Positions 50,665-58,296 of a stretch of 64,000 nt of DNA are shown one piece after another (the first letter of the stretch is position 1; each line of letters begins with the position of its first letter). The DNA is from Mycobacterium sp. 852002-51971_SCH5477799-a (GTDB lineage Bacteria; Actinomycetota; Actinomycetes; Mycobacteriales; Mycobacteriaceae), in contig NZ_LZIF01000111.1 of NCBI RefSeq assembly GCF_001667145.1, positions 38,863 to 102,862 on the forward strand, written 5' to 3'. The position numbers and the translations under genes were made by a program. The notes below the pieces were generated by a model. That model ran no database searches. It saw nothing but the letters and a program-made list of their open reading frames with translations, and had not been told where the DNA came from.

Positions 50665-51131
50665 CAGAAGCGCTGCGACGTACTTGGGCCAAAGACCTTG
50701 ACGCCCAGACACTTTACGAGCTGCTCAAGCTCAGGGTGGAGGTGTTCGTGGTCGAACAGGCGATCCCATACCCGGAGCTGGACGGGCGTGACCTGCTCGC
50801 CGAGACCCGGCACTTCTGGCTGGAAACGCCGGACGGCGAGGTGATCTCCACGCTACGGCTGATGGAGGAGCACGCCGGGGGCGAGAAGGTGTTTCGGATC
50901 GGGCGGCTGTGCACCAAGCGCAATGCGCGCGGTCAGGGGCATACCACCCGGCTGCTGCGCGCGGCGCTGGCCGAGGTGGGTGACTACCCGTGCCGGATCA
51001 ATGCGCAGGCCTACCTGACGGACATGTACGCCCAACACGGATTCGTCCGCGACGGCGACGATTTCCTCGACGACGGCGTTCCGCACGTCCCCATGTTGCG
51101 GCCCGGCTCGGGTTTGGCGGTGAAGCCGTGA
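50661..51131 (+). CDS. GNAT-family acetyltransferase (ElaA-like, Rv2851c)
   Basis: A 156-residue protein of the ElaA branch: WAKDLDAQTLYELLKLRVEVFVVEQ at the start, RIGRLCTKRNARGQGHTTRLLRAAL (acetyl-CoA loop) and INAQAYLTDMYAQHGFVRDGDDFLDDGVPHVPM at the end. The acceptor is unknown. It is joined by 4-base overlaps to mqo before and the chelatase-like gene after. Confidence 0.86.
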   Translation: MTEALRRTWAKDLDAQTLYELLKLRVEVFVVEQAIPYPELDGRDLLAETRHFWLETPDGEVISTLRLMEEHAGGEKVFRIGRLCTKRNARGQGHTTRLLRAALAEVGDYPCRINAQAYLTDMYAQHGFVRDGDDFLDDGVPHVPMLRPGSGLAVKP

Positions 51132-52969
51132 AGCCCTACCCGTTCAGCGCGATCGTCGGGCACGACCAGCTGCGCCTGGCCCTGCTGCTGTGCGCCGTCC
51201 GCCCGGAGATCGGTGGCGCGCTCATCCGCGGCGAGAAGGGCACCGCCAAGTCGACGGCCGTGCGCGGCCTTGCGGCGTTGCTGTCCGAGGCCACCGGAAG
51301 CGACGCCGGCCTGGTCGAAATGCCGCTCGGGGCAACCGAAGACCGGGTGATCGGCTCGCTGGACCTGCAGCGGGTGCTGCGCGACGGCGAGCACGCGTTC
51401 TCACCCGGCCTGCTCGCCCGCGCGCACGGCGGCGTGCTCTATGTCGACGAGGTCAACCTGCTGCACGATCATCTGGTCGATGTGCTGCTCGACGCCGCAG
51501 CGATGGGGCGGGTGCACATCGAACGCGACGGCGTCTCCCATTCACACGAGTCCCGGTTCGTGTTGATCGGCACCATGAATCCCGAAGAGGGAGAACTGCG
51601 TCCACAGCTGCTGGACCGATTCGGGCTCACCGTCGACGTCCACGCCTCGCGCGACGTCGACGTGCGGGTACAGGTCATCCGGCAGCGGATGGCCTACGAG
51701 GCCGACCCGGACGGCTTCGCCGAGCGATATACCGACGCCGATGCCGAACTGGCCCGGCGGATCGCAACGGCGCGCGTGTTGGTCGACGATGTGGTGTTGC
51801 CCGACAAAGAGTTACGGCGCATCGCGGCGCTGTGCGCGGCGTTCGACGTCGACGGCATGCGCGCCGACCTGGTGGTGGCCCGCACCGCCGTCGCGCACGC
51901 GGCCTGGCGCGGCGCGCACGCCGTCGAGGGAGAAGACATCCGGGTGGCCGCCGAGCTGGCGCTGCCGCATCGGCGCCGCCGCGATCCGTTCGACGATCCG
52001 GGCATCGACCGCGATCAGCTGGACGAGGCCCTGGCGCGAGCCGGTTCCGAGCCGGACCCCGATCCCGACCCGCCCGGCGGCGGCCAGTCCACCCAAACCG
52101 AACAGGATGCGCCGCAACAGAATTCACCAGAAAACGCCAATCCCCAGCAACCGAAGACCAGGCCCAGCGCGCCGCCGTCGAAGACGTTCCGCACCCGCGC
52201 GCTGCGAGTTCCGGGTGTCGGGGAGGGGGCGCCCGGACGACGGTCGCGGGCCCGGAACGCCAGTGGCAGCGTCATCGCCGCCGCCGGCGCCGACGACACG
52301 AGTTGCGCGGGGCATGGACTGCACCTGTTCGCCACCCTGCTCTCGGCCGCCGAGCGCGCCGGTGCCGGTCCGCTACGGCCGCGGCCGGACGATGTGCGCC
52401 GCGCCGTACGCGAGGGACGCGAAGGCAATCTGGTGATTTTCGTCGTGGACGCGTCGGGTTCGATGGCCGCGCGCGATCGCATGGCGGCGGTCAGCGGTGC
52501 CACGCTGTCGCTGCTGCGGGACGCCTATCAGCGGCGCGACAAGGTCGCCGTAATCACCTTCCGCGAGCACCAAGCGCGGCTGTTGTTGCCGCCGACCTCA
52601 TCGGCGCACATCGCCGGGCGGCGACTGGCCCGGTTCGACACCGGCGGCAAGACCCCACTGGCCGAAGGGCTGCTGGCCGCGCGTGAACTCATCCTGCGGG
52701 AGAAGGCGCGTGACCGGGCGCGGCGTTCGCTCATAGTGGTGCTGACCGATGGCCGGGCCACCGCCGGTCCGGATCCCTTGGGCCGCACCCGAACCGCGGC
52801 TGCCCGGCTGGCGGCCGAGGGTGCCGCAGCGGTGGTCGTGGACTGCGAGACATCTTTCGTGCGGCTGGGCCTGGCCGAGCAACTGGCCCGCCAACTCGGC
52901 GCGCCGGCCATCCGGCTCGAGCAGTTGCATGCGGATTCGTTGACGCGTGCGGTGCGCGACGCCGCCTGA
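51128..52969 (+). CDS. Magnesium-chelatase-like AAA+/von Willebrand A protein (Rv2850c-like)
   Basis: A 613-residue fusion of ChlI- and ChlD-type parts. The AAA+ domain (1-330) has Walker A RGEKGTAKSTAVRG, Walker B LYVDEVNLL and the sensor/Arg-finger region GTMNPEEGELRPQLLDRFG. A Pro/Gln/acidic linker (about 345-415) leads to a vWA domain with the MIDAS motif VDASGSMAARD and TGGKTPLAEGLLAARELI. The corrin neighbours suggest metal insertion (possibly cobalt) or a chelatase-like chaperone, but no large ChlH/CobN subunit is in the window. Confidence 0.87.
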   Translation: MKPYPFSAIVGHDQLRLALLLCAVRPEIGGALIRGEKGTAKSTAVRGLAALLSEATGSDAGLVEMPLGATEDRVIGSLDLQRVLRDGEHAFSPGLLARAHGGVLYVDEVNLLHDHLVDVLLDAAAMGRVHIERDGVSHSHESRFVLIGTMNPEEGELRPQLLDRFGLTVDVHASRDVDVRVQVIRQRMAYEADPDGFAERYTDADAELARRIATARVLVDDVVLPDKELRRIAALCAAFDVDGMRADLVVARTAVAHAAWRGAHAVEGEDIRVAAELALPHRRRRDPFDDPGIDRDQLDEALARAGSEPDPDPDPPGGGQSTQTEQDAPQQNSPENANPQQPKTRPSAPPSKTFRTRALRVPGVGEGAPGRRSRARNASGSVIAAAGADDTSCAGHGLHLFATLLSAAERAGAGPLRPRPDDVRRAVREGREGNLVIFVVDASGSMAARDRMAAVSGATLSLLRDAYQRRDKVAVITFREHQARLLLPPTSSAHIAGRRLARFDTGGKTPLAEGLLAARELILREKARDRARRSLIVVLTDGRATAGPDPLGRTRTAAARLAAEGAAAVVVDCETSFVRLGLAEQLARQLGAPAIRLEQLHADSLTRAVRDAA

Positions 52970-52988
52970 ACGGAAAGGATAAGCGCCG

Positions 52989-53603
52989 ATGCCGCAAGGC
53001 GTTCCACTCCAAGTTCCCGATGACGGCCTCACTACGCGGGCGCGCCGTCACACGCCCGTGCTGGCCGTGCACACCGGCGCCGGCAAGGGAAAGTCCACGG
53101 CGGCATTCGGAATGGCGTTGCGGGCATGGAATGCCGGGTTGTCCGTGGCGGTGTTCCAGTTCGTCAAGAGCGCCAAGTGGAAGGTGGGCGAGGAGGCGGT
53201 CTTCGCCCGGCTGGCCCAGCTGCACGACGAGCATCGGATCGGCGCTCCCGTCGAATGGCACAAGATGGGTGCGGGCTGGTCCTGGACCCGCAAGGCGGGC
53301 AGCGACGTCGACCACGCGGCGGCGGCTGCCGACGGCTGGGCGGAGATCGCGCGGCGGCTGGCCGATCAGCACCACGACTTCTACGTCCTGGACGAGTTCA
53401 CCTACCCGCTCAAGTGGGGGTGGGTGGATGTCGACGAGGTGGTGGAGCTGCTGGCGGCCCGGCCGGGGTATCAGCACGTGGTCATCACCGGACGCGACGC
53501 CCCGCCGCGCCTGATCGACGCGGCCGATTTGGTGACCGAGATGGCCAAGGTCAAGCATCCGATGGACGCCGGGCGTAAGGGGCAGAAGGGCATTGAGTGG
53601 TGA
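52989..53603 (+). CDS. cobO: Cob(I)yrinic acid a,c-diamide adenosyltransferase
   Basis: Attaches the adenosyl group to the corrinoid cobalt. The 204-residue protein has the CobA/CobO P-loop VHTGAGKGKSTAAFGMALRA near the N-terminus, VFQFVKSAKWKVGEE, a Walker-B-like FYVLDEFTYPL and HVVITGRDAPPRLIDAADLVTEM. The full length of the CobO family. Overlaps cobB by GTGA. Confidence 0.94.
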   Translation: MPQGVPLQVPDDGLTTRARRHTPVLAVHTGAGKGKSTAAFGMALRAWNAGLSVAVFQFVKSAKWKVGEEAVFARLAQLHDEHRIGAPVEWHKMGAGWSWTRKAGSDVDHAAAAADGWAEIARRLADQHHDFYVLDEFTYPLKWGWVDVDEVVELLAARPGYQHVVITGRDAPPRLIDAADLVTEMAKVKHPMDAGRKGQKGIEW

Positions 53604-54997
53604 GTGTTCCCGCCGTCGTCGTCGCCGCTCCAGCCTCGGGTAGTGGAAAGACTACGGTGGCAACTGGTTTGGTCGGCGCGCTGCGGCGCGCGGGCCACAC
53701 CGTGGCGCCGTTCAAGGTCGGCCCGGACTTCATCGACCCCGGCTATCACGGCCTCGCCGCCGGCCGGCCCGGCCGCAACCTCGACCCGGTCCTGGTGGGG
53801 GAGCACCTGATTGGCCCGCTGTACGCCCACGGCGCAACAGGCGCGGACATCGCCGTGATCGAAGGGGTGATGGGGCTGTTCGACGGACGCATCGGGCCCG
53901 CCGCCATGAGCCCCGCGTCGGGATCGACGGCACACGTCGCCGGACTGCTGGGCGCGCCCGTCGTCCTGGTCGTCGATGCGCGCGGGCAGAGCCAGAGCAT
54001 CGCCGCTTTGCTGCACGGCTTTTCGACATACGACACCGCGACCCGCGTCGCCGGTGTGATCCTGAACCGGGTCGGATCGGCGCGGCACGAGCAGGTGCTT
54101 CGGCAGGCCTGCGAGGAGGCCGGGGTCCCGGTGCTGGGCGCCATCCCCCGGGTGGCCGAATTGGAGTTGCCGACAAGGTATTTGGGCCTTGTCACCGCCG
54201 TGGAGTACGGGCAGCGGGCACGGTTGGCGGTGGATGCGATGACCGCCCTGGTCACCCGCCACGTCGATCTGTCGGCCATCGCCGCGGTCGCCGGAGGCCG
54301 GGTCGTGCATTCGCCGTGGGATCCCGCTGCGGCGGTAGGGGAGACGCCCGCGGGGCGCGCTCGCGTCGCGGTAGCGGCCGGAAAGGCCTTCAGTTTCGGC
54401 TACGCCGAACACACGGAGCTGCTGAAGGCCGCCGGCGCCGAGGTCGCCGAATTCGATCCCCTCGTCGATGCGTTGCCCGACGGCACCGACGCGGTGTTGC
54501 TGCCCGGGGGTTTTCCCGAACAGTTCACCGCGGAGCTCTCGGCCAATGAGCTGGTGCGCCGTCAGATCAACGAACTGGCCGCCGCCGGGGCGCCGATACA
54601 CGCCGAGTGTGCCGGACTGATCTATCTGGTCTCCGAGTTAGACGGCCATCCGATGTGCGGTGTGCTGGCGGGGCAGGCGCAATTCACCTCGCACCTGTCC
54701 CTGGCGTATCGCGATGCCGTCGCCGTCGCGGATTCGTCGTTGTACGCCGCCGGCCAGCGTGCGGTGGGGCATGAATTCCACCGGACCACAGTCACATTCA
54801 CCGACGACTATCAACCCGCCTGGATGTATCGGGCCCACGGCGCCGAACGGCAGGGCGGTCCCGTGCGCGACGGTGTCGTGCACGGCGGGGTCCACGCGTC
54901 ATATTTGCACACCCATCCGGCCGCGGCGCCGGAGTCGGTGGCGCGCTTCGTCGCACACGCGAGCGCCCGGCTTCGCCGCGCTCGCGATCGCCACTAG
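53600..54997 (+). CDS. cobB: Cobyrinic acid a,c-diamide synthase
   Basis: ATP-dependent amidation of carboxylates a and c of (hydrogeno)cobyrinic acid. The 465-residue protein has an N-terminal P-loop domain (AAPASGSGKTTVATGLVGAL, FKVGPDFIDPGYH) and a C-terminal glutamine amidotransferase domain with PIHAECAGLIYL (nucleophile Cys) and HGGVHASYLHTHPAA. The last residues (ARLRRARDRH) and the TAG stop lie inside the first copy of the 55-bp repeat, so the C-terminus has been shaped by repeat expansion. Confidence 0.94.
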   Translation: MSVPAVVVAAPASGSGKTTVATGLVGALRRAGHTVAPFKVGPDFIDPGYHGLAAGRPGRNLDPVLVGEHLIGPLYAHGATGADIAVIEGVMGLFDGRIGPAAMSPASGSTAHVAGLLGAPVVLVVDARGQSQSIAALLHGFSTYDTATRVAGVILNRVGSARHEQVLRQACEEAGVPVLGAIPRVAELELPTRYLGLVTAVEYGQRARLAVDAMTALVTRHVDLSAIAAVAGGRVVHSPWDPAAAVGETPAGRARVAVAAGKAFSFGYAEHTELLKAAGAEVAEFDPLVDALPDGTDAVLLPGGFPEQFTAELSANELVRRQINELAAAGAPIHAECAGLIYLVSELDGHPMCGVLAGQAQFTSHLSLAYRDAVAVADSSLYAAGQRAVGHEFHRTTVTFTDDYQPAWMYRAHGAERQGGPVRDGVVHGGVHASYLHTHPAAAPESVARFVAHASARLRRARDRH

Positions 54998-55272
54998 ATC
55001 GATGGTGGCGACCCGCAGCGCCCGGCTTCGCCGCGCTCGCGATCGCCACTAGATCGATGGTGGCGACCCGCAGCGCCCGGCTTCGCCGCGCTCGCGATCG
55101 CCACTAGATCGATGGTGGCGACCCGCAGCGCCCGGCTTCGCCGCGCTCGCGATCGCCACTAGATCGATGGTGGCGACCCGCAGCGCCCGGCTTCGCCGCG
55201 CTCGCGATCGCCACTAGATCGATGGTGGCGACCCGCAGCGCCCGGCTTCGCCGCGCTCGCGATCGCCACTAG
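54964..55272 (+). repeat. Perfect 55-bp tandem repeat, five full copies plus 34 bases
   Basis: Units start at 54964, 55019, 55074, 55129, 55184 and 55239 (last one cut after CACTAG at 55272). All copies read identically by eye. The unit contains CGCCCGGCTTCGCCGCGCTC, GCGATCGCCACTAGATCGAT and GGTGGCGACCCGCAG. It runs from the last 33 bases of cobB to 9 bases before cysG. Array identity suggests recent expansion and copy-number variation. Confidence 0.97.
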
Positions 55273-55275
55273 GCT
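55270..55275 (+). promoter_or_regulatory. Candidate -10 for leaderless cysG
   Basis: TAGGCT lies exactly six bases before the GTG of cysG; its first three bases are the end of the last repeat copy. Confidence 0.5.
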
Positions 55276-55281
55276 TGCCGG

Positions 55282-56487
55282 GTGACCGAGAGCGCCTACC
55301 TCGCTGGGCTGCGGCTGAACGGCAAAAAGGTCGTCGTGGTCGGCGGCGGCACCGTTGCCCAACGCCGGCTGCCCTTGCTCATCGCCAGCGGCGCCGACGT
55401 TCACGTCATCTCCCGCAGCGCCACCAGGTCCGTCGAGGCGATGACCGGAATCACCCTGGCACTGCGCGAATACCGAGACGGCGACCTCGACGGAGCCTGG
55501 TACGCGATCGCGGCCACCGACGACGCGCGAGTGAACGAGGCGGTGGTCGCCGAGGCCGAAAGCCGTCGCATTTTCTGCGTCCGGGCCGACATCGCCGTCG
55601 AGGGAACCGCAGTAACCCCAGCGTCTTTCGACTACGCCGGACTGTCCGTCGGAGTGCTGGCCGGCGGGGACCACCGCCGGTCGGCGGCGATCCGCTCGGC
55701 TATTCGCGAGGCGCTGCAGACCGGGCTCATCACGCCCGACAGCCCGGTGAGCTCCGACGTCGTCAAGGGCGGCGTCGCGCTGGTCGGCGGCGGGCCCGGC
55801 GATCCCGAACTGATCACCGTGCGCGGCCGGCGTCTGCTGGCCCAGGCCGACGTCGTGGTCGCCGACCGTCTCGCGCCACCGGAGCTGCTGGCCGAGCTGC
55901 CCCCACACGTCGAAGTCATCGACGCCGCCAAGATCCCGTACGGGCGGGCCATGGCCCAGGACGCCATCAACGACGTCATGATCGAACGCGCCCGCTCCGG
56001 CAGCTTCGTGGTGCGCCTCAAAGGTGGCGACCCCTTCGTGTTCGCGCGCGGATATGAAGAAGTGCTGGCGTGCATCGAGGCCGGGATTCCGGTGACGGTG
56101 GTGCCAGGTGTGACAAGTGCCATAGGAGTCCCCGCTTTGGCGGGCGTTCCGGTCACTCATCGGGCGATAAATCACGAGTTTGTGGTGGTCAGCGGACATC
56201 TGCCGCCCGGCCACCCCGAATCGTTAGTGAATTGGGACGCACTGGCCGCAATGTCAGGCACGATCGTTTTGCTGATGGCGGTCGAACGCATCGAACTCTT
56301 CGCCGACGCCCTGCTCAAAGGCGGACGACCTGCGGATACGCCAGTACTGGTGGTTCAGCATGGAACGACCGCCGCCCAACACACTTTGCGGGCTACCCTG
56401 GCCGACACGCCCGAGAAGGTCCGCGCCGAGGGTATTCGACCTCCCGCGATCATCGTGATCGGCGCCGTGGCGGCCTTCGGGCTTTAA
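55282..56487 (+). CDS. cysG: Siroheme synthase / uroporphyrinogen-III C-methyltransferase
   Basis: A 401-residue bifunctional enzyme. The N-terminal third is the NAD-dependent precorrin-2 dehydrogenase/ferrochelatase-like domain (VVVVGGGTVAQRRLPLL, WYAIAATDDARVN). The C-terminal part is the SAM uroporphyrinogen methyltransferase: VALVGGGPGDPELITVRG, VVADRLAPPELL, RLKGGDPFVFARGYEE, VPGVTSAIGVPALAGVPVTHR. It feeds precorrin-2 to the corrin route and siroheme to sulfite/nitrite reductases. Directly follows the repeat array. Confidence 0.93.
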   Translation: MTESAYLAGLRLNGKKVVVVGGGTVAQRRLPLLIASGADVHVISRSATRSVEAMTGITLALREYRDGDLDGAWYAIAATDDARVNEAVVAEAESRRIFCVRADIAVEGTAVTPASFDYAGLSVGVLAGGDHRRSAAIRSAIREALQTGLITPDSPVSSDVVKGGVALVGGGPGDPELITVRGRRLLAQADVVVADRLAPPELLAELPPHVEVIDAAKIPYGRAMAQDAINDVMIERARSGSFVVRLKGGDPFVFARGYEEVLACIEAGIPVTVVPGVTSAIGVPALAGVPVTHRAINHEFVVVSGHLPPGHPESLVNWDALAAMSGTIVLLMAVERIELFADALLKGGRPADTPVLVVQHGTTAAQHTLRATLADTPEKVRAEGIRPPAIIVIGAVAAFGL

Positions 56488-56506
56488 ACGATTCTTAAGA
56501 TTACTG

Positions 56507-56512
56507 TAAGGT
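56507..56512 (+). promoter_or_regulatory. Candidate -10 upstream of efpA
   Basis: TAAGGT lies eight bases before the efpA ATG in a short, notably AT-rich gap, with no ribosome site. A leaderless or two-base-leader transcript is likely. Confidence 0.45.
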
Positions 56513-56520
56513 AACCCTTT

Positions 56521-58137
56521 ATGACGGCTCTCAACGATGCAGAGCGCGCGATGCAACAGCTTGCCTCGGCGCGCCCCGATCGTCCGGCCCCGGCGAGCAC
56601 TGCGCTCCCGGCGGAGACCGCCTCCAATCCCCCGGCGGAGACCGCCCTCAAGCGCATCAGCAAGTACTACCCGGCATGGCTGCCCTCTCGGCGCTTCATT
56701 GCGGCCGTCATCGCCATCGGCGGTATGCAGCTGCTCGCCACGATGGACAGCACCGTCGCCATCGTCGCGCTCCCCAAGATCCAGAACGACCTCAGCCTGT
56801 CCGACGCCGGCCGCAGCTGGGTGATCACCGCCTACGTGCTGACCTTCGGTGGGCTGATGCTGCTGGGTGGCCGCCTCGGCGACACCATCGGGCGCAAGCG
56901 CACCTTCATCGTCGGTGTCGCACTGTTCACCATCTCATCCGTGCTGTGCGCGGTCGCCTGGGACGAGGCCACCATGGTCGTCGCGCGGCTGTCGCAGGGG
57001 GTGGGCCCGGCCATCGCCTCGCCGACCGGTCTGGCCCTGGTGGCGACGACCTTCCCCAAGGGCCCGGCCCGTAACTTCGCGACCGCGGTGTTCGCCGCGA
57101 TGACGGCGATCGGTTCGGTGATGGGCCTGGTGGTCGGCGGCGCGCTCACCGAGGTGTCGTGGCGGCTGGCGTTCCTGGTGAACGTGCCGATCGGCCTGCT
57201 GATGATCTACCTGGCGCGCACCGCGCTGCGCGAGACCAACCGCGAGCGGATGAAGCTCGACGCCACCGGCGCCATGCTGGCCACCCTGACGTGCACCGCG
57301 GCCGTGTTCGCCTTCTCGATGGGTCCGGAAAAGGGCTGGGTGTCGATCACCACCATCGGGTCGGGCGTCGTGGCGCTCGGTGCCGCCCTCGCCTTCGTCA
57401 TCGTCGAACGCACGGCGGAAAATCCCGTCGTCCCGTTCAACCTGTTCCGTGACCGCAACCGGCTGGTCACCTTCATCGCCATCTTCCTGGCCGGCGGGCT
57501 CATGTTCAGCCTGACCGTGTGCATCGGCCTGTACGTGCAGGACATCCTCGGTTACAGCGCGCTGCGCGCCGGCATCGGCTTCATCCCGTTCGTCATCGCG
57601 ATGGGAATCGGCCTCGGCGTCTCCTCGCAGCTGGTGTCGCGGTTCTCGCCGCGGGTGCTGACCATCGGCGGCGGGATCCTGCTCTTCTGGGCGATGCTGT
57701 ACGGCTGGGCGTTCATGCACCGCGGCGTCGCCTACTTCCCCAACCTGGTGCTGCCCATCGTGGTCGGCGGGATCGGCATCGGCATGGCCGTCGTCCCGCT
57801 GACACTGTCGGCCATCGCCGGCGTGGGCTTTGACCAGATCGGCCCGGTCTCGGCGGTCACGCTGATGCTGCAAAGCCTGGGCGGGCCGCTGGTGCTGGCC
57901 GTCATCCAGGCGGTAATCACCTCGCGCACGCTGTATCTGGGCGGCACCACCGGACCGGTGAAGTTCATGAGCGACGCGCAGTTGTCCGCGCTGGACCACG
58001 GCTACACCTACGGGCTGCTGTGGGTGGCCGGCGTCGCCGTGATCGTCGGCGGTGCGGCGCTGCTGATCGGCTACACCCCCGACCAGGTTGCGCACGCACA
58101 AGAGGTCAAGGAAGCGATGGACGCCGGGGAGCTGTAG
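56521..58137 (+). CDS. efpA: MFS drug efflux protein EfpA
   Basis: A 538-residue major-facilitator pump of the 14-helix QacA type, as in M. tuberculosis EfpA, implicated in isoniazid and other drug tolerance. A cytoplasmic N-terminus of about 55 residues (two near-repeats of PPAETA/LPAETA) precedes helix 1. Motifs: MDSTVAIVALPKIQNDL (D1-type), RSWVITAYVLTFGGLMLLGGRLGDTIGRKR (motif A) and VGGALTEVSWRLAFLVNVPIG (motif C). It ends with the cytoplasmic helix AHAQEVKEAMDAGEL. Confidence 0.93.
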   Translation: MTALNDAERAMQQLASARPDRPAPASTALPAETASNPPAETALKRISKYYPAWLPSRRFIAAVIAIGGMQLLATMDSTVAIVALPKIQNDLSLSDAGRSWVITAYVLTFGGLMLLGGRLGDTIGRKRTFIVGVALFTISSVLCAVAWDEATMVVARLSQGVGPAIASPTGLALVATTFPKGPARNFATAVFAAMTAIGSVMGLVVGGALTEVSWRLAFLVNVPIGLLMIYLARTALRETNRERMKLDATGAMLATLTCTAAVFAFSMGPEKGWVSITTIGSGVVALGAALAFVIVERTAENPVVPFNLFRDRNRLVTFIAIFLAGGLMFSLTVCIGLYVQDILGYSALRAGIGFIPFVIAMGIGLGVSSQLVSRFSPRVLTIGGGILLFWAMLYGWAFMHRGVAYFPNLVLPIVVGGIGIGMAVVPLTLSAIAGVGFDQIGPVSAVTLMLQSLGGPLVLAVIQAVITSRTLYLGGTTGPVKFMSDAQLSALDHGYTYGLLWVAGVAVIVGGAALLIGYTPDQVAHAQEVKEAMDAGEL

Positions 58138-58147
58138 CTCACCGGCG
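58122..58147 (+). terminator. Near-palindrome across the efpA stop
   Basis: CGCCGGGGAGCT-gt-AGCTCACCGGCG pairs over 12 bases with one mismatch and spans the efpA stop codon. It has no U-tract, so its role as a terminator is uncertain. Confidence 0.35.
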
Positions 58148-58173
58148 CGGACGCTCTTCACAATCACCGCTGT

Positions 58174-58215
58174 GCTCGATGGCGGTGACCTGCCGCGCCC
58201 AACTTCGTTGCGCTC
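58174..58215 (+). repeat. Diverged copy of the 55-bp repeat upstream of proS
   Basis: CTCGATGGCGGTGACC, TGCCGCGCCC and AACTTCGTTGCGCTC align with the cobB-cysG repeat unit at about four of every five positions over 42 bases. Farther on, GTCACCGCTAGGCTGGCCC, just before the proS GTG, resembles the junction of the last array copy with cysG. Confidence 0.55.
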
Positions 58216-58282
58216 TGCCTGATTGCCCGGTTCCTCAGCGGGCCGACGCGGCCCGCATCGTCGCCGAGCGCCAAGTCACCGC

Positions 58283-58288
58283 TAGGCT
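58283..58288 (+). promoter_or_regulatory. Candidate -10 for leaderless proS
   Basis: TAGGCT lies eight bases before the proS GTG, without a ribosome site between. Confidence 0.45.
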
Positions 58289-58296
58289 GGCCCGCT

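Noticed and set aside
52970..53000. Cobalamin riboswitch for the corrin genes
   Set aside because: The gaps before cobQ (10 bases) and cobO (19 bases) are far too short, and the repeat array before cysG contains no recognisable B12 box.
54964..55272. CRISPR array
   Set aside because: The 55-bp units are contiguous with no unique spacers and there are no cas genes, so it is a simple tandem repeat.
56488..56520. IdeR (iron) box upstream of efpA
   Set aside because: TTACTGTAAGGTAACCC shares the GGTAACC half with the IdeR consensus but fails over the left half; about half the positions match, which AT-rich sequence gives by chance.
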